DNA of 14,002 nucleotides, taken from assembly GCA_902796525.1 (NCBI GenBank), contig CADBPB010000196.1, positions 1 through 14,002 on the forward strand, read 5' to 3'. The notes under the pieces are model-generated. The model was not told where the DNA came from. It made no database searches and was given only the letters and a program-made list of their open reading frames with translations. The DNA is from an uncultured Erysipelotrichaceae bacterium (GTDB lineage Bacteria; Bacillota_I; Bacilli_A; Erysipelotrichales; Erysipelotrichaceae). Both the position numbers and the translations under genes were made by a program. This document shows positions 1-6,546 of the stretch, one piece after another; positions within the stretch are counted from its first letter, which is position 1, and every line of letters starts with the position of its first letter.

Positions 1-663
1 CATCCGTTTCGCCAGTTCTTCCGCTTCTTCGATCGTCTTCATCGCCGAACCGTCGCCGAATTTCACATCCAAAAGGATCACGTCATCCCCGCATGCCAGT
101 TTCTTGGACATGATCGAAGAAACGATCAGCGGCAGGCTGTTGACCGTCCCGGTGACATCCCGCAGGGCATAGATCTTCTTGTCTGCCGGACACAGATTGC
201 CGGTCTGTCCGACCATGGCGATGCCGATCTCCTGCACCTGCCGGATCAGCTCTTCCTTATCCAGAAAGACATTCATTCCCGGGATCGAAGAAAGCTTGTC
301 GACGGTACCGCCCATAAAGCCTAGAGCTCCGCCCGACATCTTGGCGACCTTGACGCCGCACGATGCCAGGATCGGCATCAGAGCGATCGAAGTCTTGTCG
401 CCGACGCCGCCGCTGGAATGCTTGTCGACCTTGATCCCATCGATCATGCTGAAATCCAGAGTCTCCCCGGAATAAGTCATTTTTTTTGTCAGATAGAAGG
501 TCTCTTCGTCGTTCATACCGTTGATGCAGATCGCCATCAGCAAGGCGCTGCTCTGGTAGTCCGGGATCGTGCCATCGCATAAGCCGTCGATCCAGTAGCT
601 GATCTCTTCTTCCGACAGTACCTTCCCATCCTTCTTTTTCTCGATGATTTCGATGATATTCAT
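1..663 (-). CDS. pdp: Pyrimidine-nucleoside phosphorylase, N-terminal 221 residues (3' end outside window)
   Basis: Cleaves uridine and (deoxy)thymidine-type nucleosides with phosphate, giving a free base and (deoxy)ribose-1-phosphate; cytosolic salvage enzyme. The frame is open from the ATG at 663 to the left edge without a stop, about half of the usual 430-440 residue protein. Residues 1-65 form the helical N-terminal domain. The phosphate-site motif DKHSSGGVGD lies at 80-89 (K81, H82, S83), and the base-site residues R168 (YALRDVTGTV), S183 and K187 (SIMSKK) match the family. Odd: the usual SGRGLGHTGGT signature reads SGGALGFMGGT (110-120), so the family Arg and the His-Thr pair are replaced. 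A purine-rich ribosome site (AAGGGGAAG) precedes the ATG, and the flavin-reductase stop is 11 bp upstream, so this is a late gene of the minus-strand nucleoside operon. Thymidine phosphorylase (deoA) is the alternative name; family assignment is sure, substrate preference less so. Confidence 0.93.
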   Translation of the reverse strand, partial: MNIIEIIEKKKDGKVLSEEEISYWIDGLCDGTIPDYQSSALLMAICINGMNDEETFYLTKKMTYSGETLDFSMIDGIKVDKHSSGGVGDKTSIALMPILASCGVKVAKMSGGALGFMGGTVDKLSSIPGMNVFLDKEELIRQVQEIGIAMVGQTGNLCPADKKIYALRDVTGTVNSLPLIVSSIMSKKLACGDDVILLDVKFGDGSAMKTIEEAEELAKRM

Positions 664-674
664 TTTCTTCCCCT

Positions 675-1184
675 TCATTCCTCGTCTGTAATGATATAAG
701 CATCCACGATCTTCCCGATATACATGGTGTGGAAATCGTCTTCGCCGCTGTAATGTCTGCCGACCACGGACTCCGGTATCCTGGACAGATCCTGGTCCTG
801 TGCGTAAAGGATCTCGCATTCGATCGTCAGCGGGTATTCTTTGATGCCTGGGGTATGGTTCGTTTCCGGTTCGACCAGGGTCACGTAATCGGCCTTGTCG
901 ATATCTCTGCCCGACAAGGTCCCGCAGATCCTGGTGATTTCAGGATCGGCGCCGTTCAGCGGAACGGACAGAGTGAATTCTCCGGTCTTGTCCAGCTGGG
1001 CTTTGGTGTAACGGGACTGTCGGACATAGACGCAGTACGTATCGATGCCCCAGACGACGCCCAGATGTCCCCAGCCGATCACCATGCTGTTGAACTTTTC
1101 ACCGTTGCTGTTGAGCAGGATGCCCGGACGCAAGGCTTTGCTGATGGTTTCGGCATAGTCGAATACATTGATCTTTTCTTTCAT
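675..1184 (-). CDS. Flavin-reductase-like FMN-binding protein
   Basis: A 169-residue protein of the flavin reductase / flavoredoxin family, a split-barrel fold that binds FMN. Visible family features are the N-S-M-x-IGWGHLG segment (32-42), the VRQSRYT stretch (55-60, near the flavin phosphate in relatives) and GTLSGRDIDK (88-97). There is no signal peptide or membrane segment, so it should be cytosolic. The real electron donor and acceptor cannot be read from sequence. It starts at an ATG with an AAAGGAGC ribosome site about 8 bp upstream, 26 bp after the YczE-like gene, and ends 11 bp before the pyrimidine-nucleoside phosphorylase. It therefore sits inside a nucleoside-catabolism operon, where no flavin step is obviously needed. 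It could be a passenger or could reduce an unknown partner. Family confidence is good; function is open. Confidence 0.85.
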   Translation of the reverse strand: MKEKINVFDYAETISKALRPGILLNSNGEKFNSMVIGWGHLGVVWGIDTYCVYVRQSRYTKAQLDKTGEFTLSVPLNGADPEITRICGTLSGRDIDKADYVTLVEPETNHTPGIKEYPLTIECEILYAQDQDLSRIPESVVGRHYSGEDDFHTMYIGKIVDAYIITDEE

Positions 1185-1210
1185 ATGTTTGCTCCTTTGT
1201 CTTTACGGAT

Positions 1211-1822
1211 CTAAGCGACCCATGCTTTCGTATATTTCATAAAGAACGTCATCAAAGGCCCCGTCAGCAGGACGGAAACGACCGTTCCCAGTCCGTAGAC
1301 ACCGCCCAGGAAGAAACCGATCGCAAAAAACATCGCATCGGTAATGATCTGCGTATATTTCAAATCGATGCGGAAGACTTTCGTCAGAAATAACGGAGGA
1401 AAGGAAAATGGTCCGACGCCGATATCGCACTGGATCGTCAGTCCCAGGCCGAGCGCATAGATCAGGATGCCTGCAGTCAGGATCGCGGTCTTGATGATCA
1501 GAGCCGTCGTTTCCGGCGGGAAACAGCTTAACAGGAAACCGTAGAACAGATCGATCAAAGGACCGGCGATCAGAATCATCAGGAAGGTTCCGACACCGAA
1601 CTGATCGCGATCGAAAAGGAACAAAAGAATCCCCAGAATGATATTGCAGATGGTAGAGATCTCTCCGACCGTCAGGTCACAATGAAAGGAAATGCCTTCC
1701 ACGAACACGCTGATCGGATCCGTTCCCAGTCGAGCGGTATAGTAGCAGGCGATCCCGAATTCACACAAAGCGGTCGCGAGAATATAGATGATGCTTTTCC
1801 GGATCAGCTTTTTCTTATCCAT
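1211..1822 (-). CDS. YczE/YitT-like integral membrane protein
   Basis: A 203-residue multi-pass membrane protein resembling the YczE (COG2364) family, whose biochemical role is not established. About six hydrophobic segments can be read: roughly 10-30, 56-71, 78-100, 108-131, 155-175 and 177-197. Two similar short motifs, LGTDPISVF near residue 32 and IGVGPFSF near residue 134, suggest the two-fold internal repeat typical of this family. I chose the ATG at 1822, which overlaps the phosphorylase stop by 8 bp (ATGGATAA) and has an AAGGA about 11 bp upstream. An ATG four codons earlier (1834) is possible, but its AAGG directly abuts the start with no spacing. Its place between two phosphorylases makes transport of a nucleoside, base or sugar-phosphate product a reasonable guess, but only a guess. 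Confidence 0.8.
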   Translation of the reverse strand: MDKKKLIRKSIIYILATALCEFGIACYYTARLGTDPISVFVEGISFHCDLTVGEISTICNIILGILLFLFDRDQFGVGTFLMILIAGPLIDLFYGFLLSCFPPETTALIIKTAILTAGILIYALGLGLTIQCDIGVGPFSFPPLFLTKVFRIDLKYTQIITDAMFFAIGFFLGGVYGLGTVVSVLLTGPLMTFFMKYTKAWVA

Positions 1823-2627
1823 CTCTACGGACATCCTTCAGTTCGTCCAGCGGATCGATCAGTTCGATCGCCCGAAGCGTGATTCTGGTCATCAGTTCGA
1901 CCTTTGCCGGATAATCGACATCATTGGAAGTCGTCATGCTTCCGTAATGATCTCCCAGATATCCGCCGGCCAGCAGGATCGTACCTGCCCGGATGCCGCC
2001 TAACAGAGACGATACCGTAAACAGCGCCGCCGATTCGTTTTCGACCGCCAGCACCCCTGCATCGGTCCAGGGTCTGATCCTTTCGAGATACCCTTCATGC
2101 GCGCCTGGCGATTCCAGATAGAAAGCGTCATGGCTCCTGACCACGCCGACATAAGGTTCGACCCCGAACTCTCTTGCAGCCTGTCTCAGGCAATAGACCA
2201 CATCCGGATCCGCGACGGCAGGATACTCTTCGGGAATGTATTCCTTGGTAGCGCCTTCGCCCCTGACGGCTCCTGTCGCGATCACGAACGAACCGTCCGG
2301 GATATTCGGCTGCAGACTGCCACTGGTCCCCATGCGTATCATCGTCCTGACGCCGAGATGCTTCAGTTCCTCGACGCAGACGGCTACCGCCATCGAGCCC
2401 ATGCCCGTGCACATCGTCGATACCGGAACGCCATGATATGTGCCTGTATAGGTCGGATTCCCTCTTGATTCTCCGATATAGCGCGATTCATCGAAATAGG
2501 ACGCGATCATCTTGCATCGGGCCGGATCGCCGGGCAGGATGAAGTGTCTGCCGCAGTCGTTCTCATCCAGACCGATGTGCCACATCTTCCCTTCGTTATT
2601 GACTAATCTTGCGCTTTCATATTTCAT
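1815..2627 (-). CDS. Nucleoside phosphorylase, PNP/UDP family (uridine-phosphorylase-like)
   Basis: A 270-residue member of the PNP/UDP phosphorylase family, which splits nucleosides with phosphate into base and ribose-1-phosphate. Phosphate-site motifs are present: LPGDPAR at 31-37 and RMGTSGS at 98-104. The CTGMGS motif lies at 73-78, and the ribose-binding acidic motif reads VENES at 195-199, where relatives usually have (M)EME. The uracil-contacting Gln-x-Arg motif of E. coli Udp (after FYPG) is absent; the equivalent stretch reads FYLESPGAHEG (169-179). A GDH triplet (225-227) lies near where purine phosphorylases carry the catalytic Asp of SDH. Base specificity is therefore uncertain, and an inosine-type or modified purine nucleoside is possible. 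The start overlaps the stop of the upstream deaminase as ATGA, implying translational coupling. The reliable call is the family; 'uridine phosphorylase' as a name would be over-precise. Confidence 0.87.
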   Translation of the reverse strand: MKYESARLVNNEGKMWHIGLDENDCGRHFILPGDPARCKMIASYFDESRYIGESRGNPTYTGTYHGVPVSTMCTGMGSMAVAVCVEELKHLGVRTMIRMGTSGSLQPNIPDGSFVIATGAVRGEGATKEYIPEEYPAVADPDVVYCLRQAAREFGVEPYVGVVRSHDAFYLESPGAHEGYLERIRPWTDAGVLAVENESAALFTVSSLLGGIRAGTILLAGGYLGDHYGSMTTSNDVDYPAKVELMTRITLRAIELIDPLDELKDVRRDG

Positions 2628-3940
2628 GCTTCCACCGCCTCATTCAGTTTATCGATCAGGTCGTTGCATTTCTCGATGATCTTCTTCTCATCGAAGCCGA
2701 CCAGTTTCTTGTTTCTCAGTTTCAGTTCGCCATTCACGAAAACGGTATCCACCGCATGGCCATCGCCGCAGTAGATGAGATTGCTGACACGATGCTTCCG
2801 GTCGGTCAGCCCCAGATCATTCGACATATCCGCCAGGATCAGGTCCGCCCGATAACCCTCCCTAATCAAGCCGAGATCGTCATAACCCAAAGCCTGTGCC
2901 CCGTTGATGGTCATCATCTTCAATGCCGTCGAAGCGTCCATGACCGTCGGATCCAGGGTCACGCCTTTCTGCAGATAGGCTCCGCAGCGGGCTTCCCGGA
3001 TCATATCGCGGTTGGAAGAACTGGCTTCCCCGTCGCAGCCGATCGTCACCGGAATCCCTTTCTTCAGCATCTGGGCGATCTTGGGAATGCCGTCCGAGAT
3101 CTTCAGATTGGTATTCGGGCAATGCACCGGATAGGCTCCGTATTCCTTGATCAGATCGATCTCGTGATCGGAAAGCCAGATCGAATGCGCCAGCAAAACA
3201 TTCTTATCCAGCACGCCGAGTTCGGCCAGCGCTTCCGCTTCGCCGTTGAGACCGTAAGCCTTGGCGACATTCTCCGTCTCCTGCCTGCCTTCTCCCAGGT
3301 GCGTGTGATAGATCAGACCGTGCTCATCCGCAAAGCGCTTGCAGGCCTTGGCCAGTTCCCCGCTGACTGCAGGCAGTCCTGCCGGAGCGACCGAAGCCCT
3401 GATCAGTCCCTTTCCTTCCGCATTGACGGTATCCAATACCTTCTGATGATAAGCCAGCGCCTCGGGAATGCTCAGGATCGGCGTCGCATCGTTTTCCGGG
3501 ACATCCGTCGTACTGACGCCATAGGTCGCCCGGATCCCCGCGTCGGCGATCGCTCTGACCTGTTCCGGAATATGCGCGGTATCGCCCATCTCGTTGATGC
3601 AGGTGGTCCCGAAACGCAAGGACTCCAGACAGCCCAGCAGGGTCGCATAGTAGTAGATCTCTTCATCCATCTTCGCGTCGATCGCAAAGAGCCGGATCAG
3701 CCATTCCGTGATCGGGATATCATCCAGAGGCCCTTTGATGAAAGACTGGGCCATATGCGTATGACAGTCGATAAAACCCGGCAATGCCAGCATTCCTTTC
3801 GCATCGATCGTTTCCGCTTCTTGACAGGAAAGACCGTTTCCGATCTTAGCGATGCGATTCCCTTCGATCAGGATATCCGTTTCTTCCGTAGTCAGATCAT
3901 CGATATTCACCAGGTCGGCATTCTTGATGAGATAGTTCAT
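2624..3940 (-). CDS. mtaD: Amidohydrolase of the MTA/SAH/adenosine deaminase family
   Basis: A 438-residue metal-dependent amidohydrolase related to 5'-methylthioadenosine/S-adenosylhomocysteine deaminase, which converts the adenine ring of a nucleoside to hypoxanthine and releases ammonia. A small beta domain (about 1-55) precedes the TIM barrel with the metal ligands H60 and H62 (CHTH), H212/H214 (YHTHLGE), H252 (AHSIWLS) and D303 (GCDGEASSSNRDM); the beta domain closes at about 355-410. The ATG at 3940 is chosen because AAAGGAG lies just upstream; an in-frame start 10 codons earlier lies before that site. It is the first gene of the minus-strand operon and is coupled by ATGA to a nucleoside phosphorylase, fitting deamination followed by phosphorolysis. 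Related deaminases act on guanine derivatives or other rings, so substrate is inferred from family and context. The family call is firm. Confidence 0.9.
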   Translation of the reverse strand: MNYLIKNADLVNIDDLTTEETDILIEGNRIAKIGNGLSCQEAETIDAKGMLALPGFIDCHTHMAQSFIKGPLDDIPITEWLIRLFAIDAKMDEEIYYYATLLGCLESLRFGTTCINEMGDTAHIPEQVRAIADAGIRATYGVSTTDVPENDATPILSIPEALAYHQKVLDTVNAEGKGLIRASVAPAGLPAVSGELAKACKRFADEHGLIYHTHLGEGRQETENVAKAYGLNGEAEALAELGVLDKNVLLAHSIWLSDHEIDLIKEYGAYPVHCPNTNLKISDGIPKIAQMLKKGIPVTIGCDGEASSSNRDMIREARCGAYLQKGVTLDPTVMDASTALKMMTINGAQALGYDDLGLIREGYRADLILADMSNDLGLTDRKHRVSNLIYCGDGHAVDTVFVNGELKLRNKKLVGFDEKKIIEKCNDLIDKLNEAVEA

Positions 3941-3960
3941 TCCCTTCTCCTTTAGCAAAA

Positions 3961-3989
3961 TTGCCCGCATCCATCATCAGACCGGGCAA
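3961..3989 (-). promoter_or_regulatory. Hairpin in the 5' leader of the deaminase operon
   Basis: A perfect 7-bp inverted repeat, TTGCCCG (3961-3967) and CGGGCAA (3983-3989), with a 15-nt loop. In the minus-strand transcript the stem is followed by UUUUG and then, within a few bases, by the ribosome site AAAGGAG. It could be a weak terminator/attenuator or control ribosome access. A second tiny repeat, CCTGTATGCAGG (4020-4031), lies nearer the presumed 5' end. The leader would be about 100 nt. I do not recognise a named riboswitch. Confidence 0.5.
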
Positions 3990-4048
3990 CTTTATCTTTG
4001 CTTTGAAATCATTTTTACACCTGTATGCAGGCGGTCGTTTCTGTTTTC

Positions 4049-4076
4049 ATTTTAGCATAATTATTAATGCTATACT
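4049..4076. promoter_or_regulatory. Back-to-back extended -10 promoters with an inverted repeat
   Basis: Rightward: TGC followed by TATACT (-10 at 4071-4076), start predicted near 4083. Leftward: TGC followed by TAAAAT (minus strand, 4054-4049), start predicted near 4042. Neither has a good -35. The two cores lie inside a 20-bp inverted repeat, TAGCAT (4053-4058), 8 bp, ATGCTA (4067-4072), so one regulator or the polymerases themselves could couple the nucleoside hydrolase and the deaminase operon. Part of the symmetry is simply the two TGCTA elements facing each other. Confidence 0.55.
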
Positions 4077-4094
4077 GTAATTAAGGTGAAAAAT

Positions 4095-5087
4095 ATGGAG
4101 AGAAAAAAAGTAATCTTTGATACGGATATCGGTTCCGATGACGCGGTCGCCCTGACGGCGCTGCTGCTGTCGGATCGTTTCGAAGTCATCGGGATCACCA
4201 CGACCCATGGCAACCAGCCGGTCTGCAATACTACGGAGAATGCGTTGCGTCTGCTTTCGTTCCTGAACAAAGACATCCCTGTCTACAAAGGCTGCAACCA
4301 GCCGATGGTGCGGCATCTGTTCAAAGGAAGAAACGCCAACACGATACAGGAAACGGTACGCAAGGAAGTCGATGGCGAAGTCATCACGATCCATGAGCCG
4401 CTCCTGCCTCTTCCTGAAACCTCAAGGACCTGCGAGAAACAGCACGCCTGCAGCTATCTGGTCGATACGTTAAGAGATGCCAAAGAAAGGATCAGCATCT
4501 GTGCCGTCGGTCCTTTGACCAATCTCGGGGTCGCGCTGACCATGGCGCCGGAGATCGCGGAACGGATCGATACGATCCATGTCATGGGCGGAGGACTGTT
4601 CAAAGGAAACCGTACGCCGATCGCCGAAGCGAATTTCTACGATGATCCGGAAGCCGCGGAGATCGTGCTGAACTGCGGAGCCCATGTCGTCGTGAATCCT
4701 TTGGAAGGCTGCGAATCCTGTGCGGTCTATGACGCGAAAGAAATCGAAAAGATCTCCGCCATCGATAATAAAGTTGCCCGTTTCCTCAGCAACGAGATCA
4801 GCGAATTCATCGCAAGAGAGAAGATCCTCTTCGGAGACTGGATCGATTCCGACTGCATGTACGACTATGCGGCGGTCGCCGCCATGCTGGAGGAGAGCCT
4901 GATCCTGGAGATGCACAACGAAACGGCGCATGTGGACTGCAGCGGAGGCATGGCAGATGGCGCACTGATCTGCGATCGCAGAGGTTTTGATGAAGTAAAG
5001 TCCAAGGTCGATCTCATCTACCGGATGGACAACGAAAAGACTCACCAGCTGCTGCTTGACCTGATAAAAGGCTATGCCGAAGCATAG
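4095..5087 (+). CDS. Nucleoside hydrolase (inosine/uridine-preferring family)
   Basis: A 330-residue nucleoside hydrolase, which uses water rather than phosphate to split the N-glycosidic bond of ribonucleosides. The calcium-binding and catalytic signature DTDIGSDD is at 9-16 (D9, D11, D15, D16). Further family features are HGN (38-40), VGPLTNL (138-144), MGGG (164-167), ANFYDDPEAA (179-188) and the late calcium ligand D257 in YDYAAVA. Length is normal (310-340). I use the ATG at 4095 with AAGG (4083-4086) upstream; an upstream in-frame GTG at 4086 overlaps that ribosome site and is unlikely. It diverges from the deaminase operon and is alone, ending in its own terminator. Substrate preference (pyrimidine, purine or both) cannot be decided; rihA, rihB and rihC names are all possible, so none is given. 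Confidence 0.92.
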   Translation: MERKKVIFDTDIGSDDAVALTALLLSDRFEVIGITTTHGNQPVCNTTENALRLLSFLNKDIPVYKGCNQPMVRHLFKGRNANTIQETVRKEVDGEVITIHEPLLPLPETSRTCEKQHACSYLVDTLRDAKERISICAVGPLTNLGVALTMAPEIAERIDTIHVMGGGLFKGNRTPIAEANFYDDPEAAEIVLNCGAHVVVNPLEGCESCAVYDAKEIEKISAIDNKVARFLSNEISEFIAREKILFGDWIDSDCMYDYAAVAAMLEESLILEMHNETAHVDCSGGMADGALICDRRGFDEVKSKVDLIYRMDNEKTHQLLLDLIKGYAEA

Positions 5088-5095
5088 CCTTTTTT
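5066..5095. terminator. Bidirectional terminator shared by the nucleoside hydrolase and pyruvate kinase genes
   Basis: A perfect 12-bp stem, AAAAGGCTATGC (5066-5077) with GCATAGCCTTTT (5082-5093), 4-nt loop CGAA, then a run of six T from 5090. On the minus strand the loop is a C(UUCG)G tetraloop and the stem ends in UUUU, 18 bp beyond the pyruvate kinase stop. The nucleoside hydrolase stop codon TAG (5085-5087) lies inside the right arm. Confidence 0.92.
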
Positions 5096-5111
5096 ATTCC
5101 GTTTTGTTCAC

Positions 5112-6524
5112 TTACTTGACCGTGATGATCTTCATGAAGTTCGCACTGCCTTCGCCGGTCGGATAGCCAGCCGACAGGATGATCTGCGAACCCGGCTTGA
5201 TGCCGTAGGACTTGACGACACTGGAAGCCAGTTCGTCGTCGTTGGTCAGATCGTTCTGCACGTAGGAGTACAGCGGCTTGACGCCCCAGTAGAGTTCCAG
5301 TTTGCCCTGCGTCGACTTCGTGAAAGTGACAGCGAAGATCGGCACCGGCGGACGGTACTTGGAGATCCTTCTGGCTGTCGTGCCACCCTGGGTAAAGACC
5401 ACGATCGCGGCAATATCCAAGGTCAGCGTCGCATCGGCGATCGCGATACCGATCGCATCCTGGATGGTATTGTTGTTGGTGTGACGGGCGTGGTCAAGGT
5501 TTTCTCTGTACGGGATGATCTTTTCGGTCGCTTCCGCGATCTTGGCCATCGTCTGTACAGCCTCGACAGGATATTCGCCCGCTGCCGTTTCCGCCGACAG
5601 CATGACCGCATCGGAGCCATCCAGCACCGCATTGGAAACATCGGACGCTTCCGCCCTGGTGCAGCGCGGATTCGAAGTCATCGAATCCAGCATGTGGGTC
5701 GCCGTAATGACGGCCTTGCCCTTCTGGTTGGACTTCTCGATGATCTTCTTCTGATAGATCGGCACATATGCCGTATCGATCTCGACACCCAGATCGCCTC
5801 TGGCGACCATGATGCCATCGGCAACCTCCAGGATCTCATCCAGATTGTCGAAACCTTCCTGGTTCTCGATCTTGGCGATGATCTGGATCTTCGGTTTGCC
5901 CATCTGGGTGATGATCTTGCGGATCGCCATCACATCTTCCGCTCTTCTGACGAAAGATGCGGCGATGAAATCCACATCGTTGTTGCAGCCGAAACGGATA
6001 TCTTCGTCATCCTTCATCGAAATGAAAGGCATCGACAGCTTGACGCCCGGGACGTTGCAGCCTTTGCGGGAAGCCAGCGTTCCGTTGACCTCGACCCGGC
6101 ACTTCATCTCGTTTCCGTCGTTCTCCAGAACGGTCAGTTTCTGCTTGCCGTCATTGACCAGAATGAAATCATTCGGTTTGATATCGTCAAACAGTTCTTT
6201 GCACTGTACCGTAAAACGCTCATGCGTTCCTTCGATATCCTCTTTCTGTATCGTTACGATCTCGCCTTTCTGATAGGTTTCCGTGCCATTGACGAAATTG
6301 CCTAAACGGATCTCCGGACCTTTCGTATCCAGCATGATCCCCAGATTGACGCCATTCTCTTTTTCTACTTTCCTGACCAGGTCGATCTTTGCCTGGTGTT
6401 CCTCATGCGTTCCATGGGAAAAATTCAAACGCACGATATTCATGCCTGCCTGAGCCATTTTCAGGATCGTATCATAATCCTGGGAAGAAGGACCCAGGGT
6501 ACAGATGATCTTTGTCTGTTTCAT
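5112..6524 (-). CDS. pyk: Pyruvate kinase
   Basis: Last step of glycolysis: phosphoenolpyruvate plus ADP gives pyruvate and ATP, in the cytosol. The 470-residue protein covers the A, B and C domains only and lacks the extra C-terminal PEP-utiliser-like domain of Bacillus enzymes. Landmarks are NFSHG (34-38), DTKGPEIR (66-73; E71 in the position that predicts K+ dependence), the catalytic-lysine signature IIAKIENQEGF (215-225, K218), MVARGDLGVE (239-248) and ATHMLDSMTSNPRCTRAE (274-291), where most enzymes have ATQM. The C domain runs from about 350, with the TQGGTTAR phosphate-binding loop at 378-385. The ATG at 6524 follows GGGAGG by 9 bp; an in-frame start 10 codons upstream would bury that site. 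It follows the patatin gene by 22 bp and is probably co-transcribed. A TATAAT on the minus strand (6551-6546) might give it an extra promoter, but no -35 is visible. Confidence 0.98.
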   Translation of the reverse strand: MKQTKIICTLGPSSQDYDTILKMAQAGMNIVRLNFSHGTHEEHQAKIDLVRKVEKENGVNLGIMLDTKGPEIRLGNFVNGTETYQKGEIVTIQKEDIEGTHERFTVQCKELFDDIKPNDFILVNDGKQKLTVLENDGNEMKCRVEVNGTLASRKGCNVPGVKLSMPFISMKDDEDIRFGCNNDVDFIAASFVRRAEDVMAIRKIITQMGKPKIQIIAKIENQEGFDNLDEILEVADGIMVARGDLGVEIDTAYVPIYQKKIIEKSNQKGKAVITATHMLDSMTSNPRCTRAEASDVSNAVLDGSDAVMLSAETAAGEYPVEAVQTMAKIAEATEKIIPYRENLDHARHTNNNTIQDAIGIAIADATLTLDIAAIVVFTQGGTTARRISKYRPPVPIFAVTFTKSTQGKLELYWGVKPLYSYVQNDLTNDDELASSVVKSYGIKPGSQIILSAGYPTGEGSANFMKIITVK

Positions 6525-6546
6525 AAAACAAGACCTCCCTTCTCTA

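Noticed and set aside
2609..3955. 448-residue open frame on the plus strand antisense to the deaminase gene
   Set aside because: It mirrors the deaminase almost end to end, has no recognisable domain, and its Ile/Arg/Asp-rich composition is what the complement of ATC/GAT-rich codons gives. The deaminase has full metal-site motifs.
4052..4073. TTAGCA...TGCTAT between the divergent genes as a second CIRCE element
   Set aside because: The outer hexamers resemble CIRCE, but the distance between them is 10 bp instead of 15 and the inner CTC/GAG are missing.
5481..6305. 274-residue plus-strand open frame antisense to pyruvate kinase
   Set aside because: Shadow frame; the complementary strand encodes an unmistakable pyruvate kinase.
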